A stretch of 8,281 nucleotides of DNA from CAYVUV01 sp964455095 (GTDB lineage Bacteria > Desulfobacterota > Binatia > HRBIN30 > CADEER01), in contig CAYVUV010000257.1 of NCBI GenBank assembly GCA_964455095.1, positions 1 to 8,281 of the forward strand, read 5' to 3'. How positions within the stretch are numbered: the stretch's first letter is position 1; every line of letters starts with the position of its first letter. The notes beneath the pieces were generated by a model. It saw nothing but the letters and a program-made list of their open reading frames with translations. It was not told the origin of the DNA and searched no databases. A program made the position numbers and the translations under genes. Shown here piece by piece: positions 1-6,107 of the stretch.

Positions 1-2
1 CT

Positions 3-2597
3 TGGCGCGCGGCTGGCTACCTAGGCGTCACCGGCACGACGAAGCGGCTGCTCGAGCACTGGCGCGATCCGGAGCGCAAGGAGCAGCGCTTCTTCTTCTG
101 TCAGCTCGAGGCGATCGAGACCCTGATCTGGCTCGCCGAGGCGCCGGCTGCCGAGCGGCAGGGGATCAAGGTCGAGGGTGACGGGGGCGCCTTCGCGCGC
201 CTGTGCGTGAAGCTCGCGACCGGTGCAGGCAAGACGGTCGTGATGGCGATGGCGATCGCTTGGCACGTGCTGAACAAGGTTGCCGCCCCGCAGGACAAGC
301 GTTTCGCAAAGCACGTCTTGGTAGTAGCGCCCGGACTTACGGTGCGGAGCCGCCTCCAGGTGCTCGAGCCCGCGAACGCGGGGAACTACTACGACGAGTT
401 CGACGTGGTGCCCTCGGCGCTGCGCGAAAGGCTACGGCAGAGCAAGGTGCTTGTGCGCAACTGGCACGCGCTCGGCTGGGAAAGCGAGGAGCGCATCCGC
501 AAGAGGCGCTCCGTCGACAAGCGCGGCGCGAAGAGCGACGAGGCTTACGTTCGCGAGGTGTTGGGCGAGATGGCCACCGCCAGGAGCCTGCTCGTCATCA
601 ACGACGAAGCCCATCACGCCTGGCGCGTGCCGGCCGGCGAAAAGCTGGCGGGCGTCTCCAGAGCCGAAGTGGAAGAGGCCACGAAGTGGGTCGGCGGGCT
701 CGACCGCATCCACCGCGCGCGCGGGATCCTTGCCGCCTACGACTTCTCGGCGACGCCATTTGTCCCCTCCGGGAAACGCAGTCAGGAAGAGGCGCTCTTC
801 GGCTGGATCGCAAGCGACTTCGGGCTGTCGGACGCAATCGAGTCGGGTCTCGTGAAGACGCCGCGCGTGGTGATCCGCGACGACGGCGTGCCCGATGCGA
901 AGAGCTATCGCTCGAAGCTCTTCCACATCTACCCCCATATTGCGGACGATCTGAACCGGAAGGCGGAGCCGCACGAGCCGCTGCCGCAACTCTTGACGAA
1001 CGCCTACTACCTGCTGGGCCGCGATTGGCTGGAGACTGCCAACGAGTGGAAGGCAGCCGGCGCGCCGACGCCTCCGGTCATGATCACGGTGTGCAACCGC
1101 ACGGAGACGGCGGCGCGGATCGCGCACGCGTTCGAGAAGAAGCGCATCTTGATCGACGAGCTATGCGAGCCCGATCGGCTGCTGCATATCGACTCGAAGG
1201 TCCTCGCGATGGCCGAGGAGCAAGATGATGCGGCAGGGCTCGCAGTCGATGAAAGCCGGGAGCGCATCGGCGATGAGGCGGAGGACGAGGCGCCGCTTCG
1301 CAAGCTCACGAAGGACGAGCAGGCCGAGGCGCTGCGCCAGCAGGTCGATAGCGTCGGGCGACCGGGGAAGTCGGGGGCGCGGATCCAGAACGTGATCTCT
1401 GTCGGCATGCTCTCGGAGGGCTGGGACGCCAAGACCGTCACGCACGTTATGGGCTTACGCGCCTTCACGAGCCAGCTCCTGTGTGAGCAGGTCGTAGGCC
1501 GCGGGCTGCGGCGCACGAGCTATGACGTCGATCCGGAGACGGGCTTTTACCGGCCCGAGTTCGTGAACATCTTCGGCGTCCCCTTCACCTTCCTCCCGCA
1601 CGAGGAGACGGAAGGAACACCGCCTCCGCCGCCGAAGCCGCGCACGCGCATCGAGCCCGTGCTCGAGCAGAAGGCCTTCGAGATCGATTGGCCGAACGTC
1701 GTGCGGATCGACCAGATCTACGGAGCCCGCCTCGCGCTCGACCTCGCGGCCGTGAAGCCGCTCGCGCTGGCCGCGCACGAGACGATCCAGCTCGCCGAAG
1801 TGGCGCCTACCGTTGACGGCAAGGCGGATCCGACGCGCATCGACCAGATCACACTCGAAGACCTCGGCCGACGCAACCGCATGCAAACGATCGCCTTCAA
1901 GGCGGCCGCGGAGGTCTTCGAGCAGATGCAGCCGGGTTGGCCTGGCAGCCGCGAGGTGCTGCTCGGTCAGCTCGTCGCGATCGTCGAGCGCTTTCTTGCC
2001 TCGGACCGGATCGCGATTCAGCCGCGCGTCTACGCCGAGGACCCGCTGCGGCGTCGGATCCTATTGACGCTCAACATGAGCCGCATCGTCCAGCACGTAT
2101 TCGACGCCATCCGCCTCGAGAACACGACCGCGCGCAAGCTCGTCCTCGATCGCGAGCGCCCGATCCGCGCAACCGGCGACATGCTGCCCTGGTACAGCTC
2201 GAAGCCTTGCGCGCCTGCGCAGCGCTCGCACGTGAACTTCTGCGTCTTTGACAGCGCGTGGGAGGCGAGCGAGGCCTTTGCGCTCGACCACGCCCCGAAC
2301 GTCGCCGCATGGGTGAAGAACGACCACCTGGGTTTCGAGGTGCACTACCTCTTCCAGGGAGGCGTTCACAAGTATCGCCCGGACTTCCTGATCCGGCTGA
2401 CGAATGGCCTGCGGCTGGTGCTCGAGGTGAAGGGTCAGAACACGGACCAGGACCGCACGAAGCGCGACTTTCTCGCCGAGTGGGTCGAGGCGGTGAACGA
2501 GGATGGCGGCTTCGGACGTTGGGCGTGCGCGGTCTCGTTCAGCCCGTCGGACGTGCAGGACATTCTGAGCCGATATGGAGCGCCGCTGCCGAGATGA
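3..2597 (+). CDS. Type III-like restriction helicase-nuclease (BPTD_3080-like), 5' partial
   Basis: This is an ATP-dependent DNA helicase/translocase fused to a nuclease, probably a restriction (phage defence) enzyme. The frame is open to the left edge, so the true start lies outside; the 864 visible residues are numbered from position 3. The GTG at 207 cannot be the start, because conserved sequence (FFFCQLEAIETLIWL) precedes it. Superfamily 2 motifs appear in order: ATGAGKT (Walker A, residues 72-78), NDEAHH (Walker B, D201-H204), DFSATPF (motif III, 247-253), SEGWD (motif V, 471-475) and QVVGRGLRR (motif VI, 496-504). The C-terminus has a PD-(D/E)XK nuclease signature: helix glutamate E754, then YRPDF with D794, then E808-V-K810. 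Overall it resembles the BPTD_3080 family of restriction endonucleases, which usually sit beside a DNA methyltransferase; none is visible here, but it could lie upstream. It ends in TGA 116 bp before the 3' end of a tRNA. The family call is from memory of the domain pattern; the helicase and nuclease motifs are seen directly. Confidence 0.9.
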   Translation, partial: WRAAGYLGVTGTTKRLLEHWRDPERKEQRFFFCQLEAIETLIWLAEAPAAERQGIKVEGDGGAFARLCVKLATGAGKTVVMAMAIAWHVLNKVAAPQDKRFAKHVLVVAPGLTVRSRLQVLEPANAGNYYDEFDVVPSALRERLRQSKVLVRNWHALGWESEERIRKRRSVDKRGAKSDEAYVREVLGEMATARSLLVINDEAHHAWRVPAGEKLAGVSRAEVEEATKWVGGLDRIHRARGILAAYDFSATPFVPSGKRSQEEALFGWIASDFGLSDAIESGLVKTPRVVIRDDGVPDAKSYRSKLFHIYPHIADDLNRKAEPHEPLPQLLTNAYYLLGRDWLETANEWKAAGAPTPPVMITVCNRTETAARIAHAFEKKRILIDELCEPDRLLHIDSKVLAMAEEQDDAAGLAVDESRERIGDEAEDEAPLRKLTKDEQAEALRQQVDSVGRPGKSGARIQNVISVGMLSEGWDAKTVTHVMGLRAFTSQLLCEQVVGRGLRRTSYDVDPETGFYRPEFVNIFGVPFTFLPHEETEGTPPPPPKPRTRIEPVLEQKAFEIDWPNVVRIDQIYGARLALDLAAVKPLALAAHETIQLAEVAPTVDGKADPTRIDQITLEDLGRRNRMQTIAFKAAAEVFEQMQPGWPGSREVLLGQLVAIVERFLASDRIAIQPRVYAEDPLRRRILLTLNMSRIVQHVFDAIRLENTTARKLVLDRERPIRATGDMLPWYSSKPCAPAQRSHVNFCVFDSAWEASEAFALDHAPNVAAWVKNDHLGFEVHYLFQGGVHKYRPDFLIRLTNGLRLVLEVKGQNTDQDRTKRDFLAEWVEAVNEDGGFGRWACAVSFSPSDVQDILSRYGAPLPR

Positions 2598-2662
2598 CCT
2601 CACGCGAAGGATGGGATCGAGGGCACCTGCGTTCAAGCGGGCCAGGAACCCAATCCTCCCCA

Positions 2663-2691
2663 GTGGCTGTCACCGTGGCTGTCAAACAGCC
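2663..2691. repeat. Short direct repeat and hairpin between restriction gene and tRNA
   Basis: The 10-mer GTGGCTGTCA occurs twice, at 2663-2672 and 2675-2684, with a 2-bp spacer. The second copy forms the left arm of a perfect 6-bp hairpin, GGCTGT (2677-2682), loop CAA, ACAGCC (2686-2691). The rest of the 115-bp gap (2598-2712) shows no gene. On the minus strand a short T run (CTTTTC) lies between the tRNA 3' end and the hairpin, so the order is wrong for a classical terminator of the tRNA. On the plus strand no T run follows the hairpin. It may be a weak terminator, a recombination-associated repeat at an island end, or chance. Confidence 0.35.
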
Positions 2692-2712
2692 TCCCGCGGT
2701 GAGAAAAGTGAA

Positions 2713-2785
2713 AGCTGGCGCGCGGAGTCGAACCGCGGACCTGCTGATTACGAATCAGCTGCTCTACCGACTGAGCTACGCCAGC
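2713..2785 (-). tRNA. tRNA-Thr (anticodon CGU)
   Basis: Read on the minus strand this folds into a complete cloverleaf of 73 nt. It has an acceptor stem GCTGGCG/CGCCAGC, D arm GCTC/GAGC with an 8-nt loop, anticodon stem GCTGA/TCAGC around loop TTCGTAA, 5-nt variable loop AGGTC, and T arm CGCGG/CCGCG with loop TTCGACT. The anticodon CGT lies at 2750-2752, reading ACG threonine codons. The discriminator base is T and no CCA is encoded (TTC follows), so CCA must be added by tRNA nucleotidyltransferase. All stems pair without mismatch. Its 3' end faces the restriction gene. Confidence 0.97.
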
Positions 2786-2826
2786 GAATGGTGGGAATGG
2801 GTCGTGGGAACTGCGTTAGGCCACGC

Positions 2827-2855
2827 GGTATAGCGGAATCGGTCACCGGTGTGAA
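2827..2855 (-). promoter_or_regulatory. Sigma-70 promoter for tRNA-Thr
   Basis: On the minus strand TTCACA (2850-2855, five of six matches to TTGACA) is separated by exactly 17 bp from TATACC (2827-2832, four of six matches to TATAAT). Transcription would start near 2820 and give a leader of about 35 nt before the tRNA 5' end at 2785, normal for a tRNA precursor. Position, spacing and match quality all fit; it has not been tested. Confidence 0.6.
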
Positions 2856-2895
2856 GGGGACGTCGGGGACAGCAACGGCGGTCCTGTCCCTCGCC

Positions 2896-2987
2896 TTCGG
2901 GGTCGGGGTCGATCGGTATCGGTATCGGCATCGACGCCAGGTCGTCTGCGCCTCGATTCCGATAGCGATTCCGACCCCGACTCCGAT
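2896..2987. repeat. Imperfect inverted repeat of CCGATA-like units
   Basis: The left arm (about 2896-2935) carries GGGGTCGGGGTCGATCGG followed by repeated TATCGG units. The right arm (about 2953-2987) carries the complement in the same order: CGATTCCGATAGCGATTCC then GACCCCGACTCCGAT. The outer parts, 2896-2911 against 2972-2987, pair over 15 bp with one G-U; the inner parts pair imperfectly because the number of 6-bp units differs. The element starts only a few bases past the methyltransferase stop codon (minus strand), so its RNA could fold and act as a transcript end or 3' stabiliser. It might also be a member of a dispersed repeat family. No T run follows, so a classical intrinsic terminator is not supported. 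The rest of 2786-2991 holds only the tRNA promoter. Confidence 0.55.
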
Positions 2988-2991
2988 GGGG

Positions 2992-3762
2992 CTACGCGGC
3001 CGCGGGTTTGTGGGCGGCGAAGCGGAGGCGGATGTAGTCGGCGGTCCAGTTGCCGGCGGCGTCGCATAGGCTGGGGCGCAGGGCTTCGCGGACTTCGTCG
3101 ATGAAAGCGCGGCGGTCGGCGGCGGGGACCGACTTCGTGAAGCTCTCGGCGAAGGTCTCGAGCCAGCCGGAGACGTCGCCGGGCAGCGGCGTCGGGCGCG
3201 GGATCAGGGCGATGTAGTCGACGCGGAAGCCGGCCGCTTCGAGGCGGGCGCGGTACTCGACGTCGGTCGGGAAGTACCACGGGTTGGCGGACTTCGCGTC
3301 GAGTCCGCGGCGGGTCAGGGCCGCTTCGAGGGCGGCGACGATCGTCGCGACGCAGCGGTGGCCGCCGAACTCGGCGACGAAGCGGCCGCCGGGCTTCAAC
3401 GCGCGCCAGGCGCCGGCGATGACGGCATCCGGGCGCTTCATCCAGTGCATCGCCGCGTTGCTGAAGACGGCGTCGAACTCGCCGTCGAAGTCGAGCGCCT
3501 GGCCGTCCATTACGCGCGCGTCGAGGCCGCGCCCGCGCGCGGCGGTGATCTGCTCGGCGCTGCCGTCGACGCCGACCACCGCGCAGCCAAGGGCGGCGAG
3601 CTTTTCGGTCAACACGCCGTCGCCGCAGCCGAGGTCGAGAATGCGCTCGCCCGCCACCGGCTGCAGCAGCTCGACGACGGGCATGCCGAGGTCTGAGACG
3701 AAACGCGCGTTGCGAGCGTAGCGCTCGGGGTCCCAGGATTGCGGGGAGGTGGGGTCGCTCAT
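2992..3762 (-). CDS. Class I SAM-dependent methyltransferase
   Basis: This 256-residue protein is a soluble class I methyltransferase with the Rossmann-type fold; the substrate cannot be read from the sequence. Motif I is ILDLGCGDG (residues 41-49), binding S-adenosylmethionine. The acidic residue ending strand 2 is D66 in VVGVDGS. Motif III/IV is DGQALDF followed by FDAVFSNAAMHWM (86-108), and the post-motif turn is LKPGGRF (122-128). The FSNAAMHW stretch and the length resemble trans-aconitate methyltransferase, BioC or UbiE relatives, but none of those names is justified. The ATG at 3762 is preferred to an in-frame TTG six bases further out; neither has a clear Shine-Dalgarno sequence. It ends in TAG. 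It is divergent from the Coq4-type gene (223 bp between starts) and upstream of the tRNA on the same strand. The domain call is firm; specificity is unknown. Confidence 0.92.
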   Translation of the reverse strand: MSDPTSPQSWDPERYARNARFVSDLGMPVVELLQPVAGERILDLGCGDGVLTEKLAALGCAVVGVDGSAEQITAARGRGLDARVMDGQALDFDGEFDAVFSNAAMHWMKRPDAVIAGAWRALKPGGRFVAEFGGHRCVATIVAALEAALTRRGLDAKSANPWYFPTDVEYRARLEAAGFRVDYIALIPRPTPLPGDVSGWLETFAESFTKSVPAADRRAFIDEVREALRPSLCDAAGNWTADYIRLRFAAHKPAAA

Positions 3763-3772
3763 CGGCAACGGG

Positions 3773-3801
3773 TTTATACAGTCGCATCGAGAGGACGTCG
3801 A
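3773..3801 (-). promoter_or_regulatory. Putative promoter giving a near-leaderless methyltransferase mRNA
   Basis: On the minus strand TATAAA (3773-3778, five of six matches to the -10 box) lies 17 bp from TCGACG (3796-3801, four of six matches to the -35 box). The -10 box ends 10 nt before the ATG at 3762, so the expected start site falls about 3-4 nt before the ATG. That agrees with the lack of a Shine-Dalgarno sequence. The -35 match is modest and could be chance. Confidence 0.4.
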
Positions 3802-3867
3802 CCGCGGCGCTGGGGGGAGAGACCTAAGCGGGGCCGCTGGCGCGGATTCTTATTCCCCCCATCCAAA

Positions 3868-3890
3868 CCTTCCCCCGCAAGGGGGGAAGG
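3868..3890. repeat. Palindromic CCTTCCCCC/GGGGGAAGG repeat
   Basis: This is a perfect 9-bp inverted repeat, CCTTCCCCC (3868-3876), loop GCAAG, GGGGGAAGG (3882-3890), in the divergent intergenic region 3763-3985. It looks like one of the short GC-rich palindromes dispersed between genes in many proteobacteria. CTTTCT follows on the plus strand, too weak a T run and wrongly placed (upstream of a gene start) for a convincing terminator. It resembles, but is not identical to, the palindrome inside the following gene. Confidence 0.6.
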
Positions 3891-3920
3891 CTTTCTGAAA
3901 CGGCGAAAGGCCGCTGCGGG

Positions 3921-3980
3921 TTGACCTCTCGGCGCTGGTAGACGAGAGATACCGCGGCGGATTTCGCCGCATCGAGGGGG
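3921..3980 (+). promoter_or_regulatory. Leader of the Coq4-type gene: -35-like box, inverted repeats, RBS
   Basis: A -35-like TTGACC lies at 3921-3926, but no good -10 box follows at 16-18 bp. An inverted repeat CTCTCG (3926-3931)/CGAGAG (3943-3948) is centred in this stretch and could be an operator. A second hairpin, GCGGCG (3954-3959)/CGCCGC (3965-3970), lies just before the ribosome binding site GAGGGGG (3974-3980), which is 5 nt from the ATG at 3986 and supports that start. The regulator, if any, is unknown; only the repeats and the RBS are seen directly. Confidence 0.35.
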
Positions 3981-3985
3981 ATGTA

Positions 3986-5383
3986 ATGCACGCGGAACTG
4001 CGCGAGGCGCTGCAGCGCAAGATCGAGGACCTGAACTGGGGTGGGCCGACGATGGCGCCGGTGCTCGAGGCGCTCGGGCGGCACGGCTCGGAGGAGCTGC
4101 TGGCGACGTACAATGCGCTGCTGCTGAACAGCGGTGGGGCGCGGCAGGCGTTGGCGCGCGAGGCGTTCGATGGCGAACGTCTGGTGGGGTGTGCGGCGGG
4201 GACGTTCGGGGCGGCGGTGTTGGCGATGCGGAAGATGGCGGAGCGACCTCCCCCCGGCCCCCTCCTTGGTAAGGAGGGGGGGTTATGGGCGGCCCGCCTT
4301 GGTAAGGAGGGGGGGCAAGGCACTGATGCTGCGGCGGTTGCGACGGTGTTGCGGGAGTCGCGTGACGTGTGGCGGGTTGCGCTCGGGTACGGGACCGCGC
4401 CGCTCGATGAATGGGCGCTGCATGCGTTCACCGCCGCGCAGTGTGCGTCGATCGAGAGCTTGCTGTGGATGGCGGTGCTGTTCGCGCGCGTCGGCTTCAT
4501 CGCGCCGGAGACTGCGATGCCAGTCTACGACAGCGTCGCGGGCGGCTGGTTGCGCGGCAAACAGGCGCCGAGCCTGCTCGCGGTCGATTGGGACGCGTAC
4601 TGGCATCAGCCCCTCGCGTCCGTGCGCAGCGCACTGAACCTGCCGGAGGTTCCGCCCGTGCGATCCGCGCCGCCGGCGCAAGCGTTCGCCCGCCTCGGCG
4701 AAGTCGGTCACCTGCCCGCCGGTCTGCCCGAGCTGTTCTGGCACTTCGTCGGCGGCGGCGGCGATCCCGCCACAATCACGCCGACGATCGCCGCCTTTGC
4801 CGGCACCTACGATGACGCGCTGAAGGACGCCGCCGCGCGCGCCATTCTGTTGCACGAGGGGCAGGACATCGTCGCGCAACAGCCGTGGTGGCCGCGCATC
4901 CCCATCGACAGCCTGGCCGCGCATCCCAAGGGCACGCTCGGCTACGATTTCTACCACCTCATCGTCGACAACGGCTACGACCCCGAGGTGTTCAACCCCG
5001 ACGTCCTCACCGGCTTCCACCCCGGTATCGACGGCACCAACCGCCGTATCCTGCAGACGCACGAGATCTGGCACCTGGTCGCTGGCTACAGCACCAGCCC
5101 GGTGCACGAGACCGCCATCTCGGCTTTCCAGCTGGCCCAGTTCGGCCACAACTACTCGGCCATCTTCCTCGCCAGCGTCACCACCCTGCTGATCCTGACC
5201 ACGCCGGCGTTCGCCGATCCCGCTCTGCAGGTAATGGCCGAGGGCTGGCAACACGGCCGCAACTCGCCGCCGCTGATGGTGATCGACTGGCGCAAGGAAT
5301 GGAACGAGCGCGTCGAGGACATTCGCGCGCAGCACGGGATCGCGGCGTTTCAGAGCGCGGTGCCGGATCTGATGGCGGCGTGA
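3986..5383 (+). CDS. Tandem Coq4-domain protein with degenerate first domain
   Basis: This 465-residue protein is about twice the length of ordinary Coq4 proteins, which act on the polyprenylated benzenoid head group in ubiquinone synthesis. The C-terminal half carries the full Coq4 signature: GTLG (316-319), then HEIWH (359-363), 11 residues, and E375, matching the metal-binding HDxxH-x11-E pattern with Glu for Asp. The N-terminal half is a second, diverged copy. GTFG (72-75) is followed by RDVWR (126-130), 11 residues and E142, so both histidines are replaced by arginine. The copies also share GYxTxPxxE and a tail, LLAVDWDAYW (197-206) against LMVIDWRKEW (430-439). Residues 88-112 of the first copy come from an inserted palindromic repeat containing LGKEGG twice. 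The ATG at 3986 has a GAGGGGG ribosome binding site. The protein has no obvious signal peptide. The second domain could be catalytic or metal-binding and the first structural; the family call is strong, the substrate is not known. Confidence 0.88.
   Translation: MHAELREALQRKIEDLNWGGPTMAPVLEALGRHGSEELLATYNALLLNSGGARQALAREAFDGERLVGCAAGTFGAAVLAMRKMAERPPPGPLLGKEGGLWAARLGKEGGQGTDAAAVATVLRESRDVWRVALGYGTAPLDEWALHAFTAAQCASIESLLWMAVLFARVGFIAPETAMPVYDSVAGGWLRGKQAPSLLAVDWDAYWHQPLASVRSALNLPEVPPVRSAPPAQAFARLGEVGHLPAGLPELFWHFVGGGGDPATITPTIAAFAGTYDDALKDAAARAILLHEGQDIVAQQPWWPRIPIDSLAAHPKGTLGYDFYHLIVDNGYDPEVFNPDVLTGFHPGIDGTNRRILQTHEIWHLVAGYSTSPVHETAISAFQLAQFGHNYSAIFLASVTTLLILTTPAFADPALQVMAEGWQHGRNSPPLMVIDWRKEWNERVEDIRAQHGIAAFQSAVPDLMAA
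4247..4318. repeat. GC-rich palindromic repeat inserted in frame inside the Coq4-type gene
   Basis: A perfect 10-bp inverted repeat, CCCCCTCCTT (4258-4267), loop GGT, AAGGAGGGGG (4271-4280), is followed by a second copy of its right half. The 19-mer CCTTGGTAAGGAGGGGGGG occurs at 4264-4282 and 4297-4315, a 33-bp period. Because 33 is a multiple of three, the frame is kept and the protein gains two LGKEGG motifs 11 residues apart. Palindromes of this kind normally lie between genes. Its ends are approximate. It falls in the linker between the GTxG helix and the metal-motif helix, a place that tolerates length change. Confidence 0.8.
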
Positions 5384-5400
5384 GACCCGGAGAGTGCGCT

Positions 5401-5537
5401 CACCACGAAGGGCACGAAGAGCACGAAGGGAGCACGCTGAAAAACATGCTCATTTCTGTTTTCAAATCTGTATCCCAAAGTCACTGTTACCGAACTTTTC
5501 AAAGCTCTCCTTCGTGACCTTCGTGCTCTTCGTGGTG
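5401..5537. mobile_element. MITE-like inverted-repeat element with CACGAAG units
   Basis: The left arm (5401-5436) reads CAC followed by three 9-mers, CACGAAGGG, CACGAAGAG and CACGAAGGG. The right arm (5505-5537) is the reverse complement of nearly the same sequence (CACCACGAAGAGCACGAAGGTC and on), with about four mismatches over 31 bases. Between them lie some 70 bp that are visibly richer in A and T than the flanks. Nothing coding for a transposase is present. The structure fits a non-autonomous, MITE-like or other dispersed palindromic element. Similar CACGAAG arrays are, from memory, common between genes of many bacteria. It fills most of the gap between the Coq4-type gene and the lipoprotein gene (5384-5576). 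Confidence 0.6.
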
Positions 5538-5576
5538 AACATCTCTTCTCAGATCAAGGCTAAGACGACGGCGCGG

Positions 5577-6107
5577 GTGTGGCTCAGCCGCTGCGCCGCG
5601 GCGGCAATGGCGCTGTGGCTGGCGGGTTGTTCGCAGGTGCTGCGCACCGGGGCGGAGCACGATCCGAGCGCGAGTTTTGCCGCCTATCGCACGTACGACT
5701 GGATGCCGCGGGCCGGCGGGACGCCGCAGGGGCCGGCCGGGGAAGCGGACGATTTCGATTGGCGCGTGCGGACCGAAGTCGAGGGCCAGCTGCGCAACAA
5801 GGGCCTGTACCAACGCGCCCTGCGCCCCGACCTGCTGATCGGCTACCGGGTGCAGGTCCGCGAGCTGACCACCGATTCGGTCCAGGCCTACTACTGGTAC
5901 CGCCGCAGCGGCGGCGCCGAGAGCCCGCAGGAGACGTTCGTGCAGGGCTACGAAGAGGGCACGCTGATCCTCGACTTCGTCGACCCGGCCACCAAGCGCT
6001 TGCTGTGGCGCGGCTGGGCGAGCGCGGTCATCAACCGATCGGGGCAGCCGGATCGCATCCGCGAGGCCATTCGCCAGATGATGCAGCAGTATCCCCCGCC
6101 GCCATGA
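5577..6107 (+). CDS. DUF4136-type lipoprotein
   Basis: This is a small predicted lipoprotein of 176 residues from the chosen GTG. It begins with a short signal peptide, positive at R5, hydrophobic through ALWL, with the lipobox LAGC and the lipidated cysteine at residue 18; S and Q follow it, so outer-membrane sorting is possible. The mature part fits DUF4136: FAAYRTYDW (34-42), DFDWRVRTEVEGQL, PDLLIGYRV in the middle, and GTLILDFVDPATKRLLWRGWA (from residue 128) near the end. The role of the family is unknown. The start is uncertain. The frame stays open back to 5394, but that part translates the repeat element; GTG at 5535 would give a 31-residue signal peptide but lies within the repeat's end. 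None of the three has a clear ribosome binding site. The stop overlaps the next gene's start by 4 bp (ATGA), indicating translational coupling with the prenyl synthase. Confidence 0.8.
   Translation: MWLSRCAAAAMALWLAGCSQVLRTGAEHDPSASFAAYRTYDWMPRAGGTPQGPAGEADDFDWRVRTEVEGQLRNKGLYQRALRPDLLIGYRVQVRELTTDSVQAYYWYRRSGGAESPQETFVQGYEEGTLILDFVDPATKRLLWRGWASAVINRSGQPDRIREAIRQMMQQYPPPP

Noticed and set aside
2663..2691. Intrinsic terminator of the restriction gene
   Set aside because: The stem is only 6 bp and is not followed by a T run on the plus strand.
2258..3069. Open frames of 164-191 residues running across the tRNA on the plus strand
   Set aside because: They read through the restriction gene's end, the antisense of the tRNA and the repeat region, and have no family likeness; the residues they encode over the tRNA simply translate its complement.
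2843..3787. 314-residue minus-strand frame overlapping the methyltransferase
   Set aside because: It is Arg-rich shadow translation in another frame; the methyltransferase frame contains all conserved motifs.
3838..3853. Sigma-54-like promoter (TGGCGCG then CTTAT)
   Set aside because: The essential GC of the -12 element is absent.
4283..5335. 350-residue minus-strand frame opposite the Coq4-type gene
   Set aside because: It is a long antisense frame typical of GC-rich genes, with no recognisable domain; the plus frame carries the Coq4 motifs.
5401..5537. CRISPR-like array of CACGAAG units
   Set aside because: Units are 9 bases, adjacent without spacers and arranged as inverted arms, so this is a palindromic element and not a CRISPR.
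5579..6103. Upstream extension of the prenyl synthase frame
   Set aside because: This part is the lipoprotein gene read in another frame; the ATG at 6104 with ATGA overlap is the sensible start.
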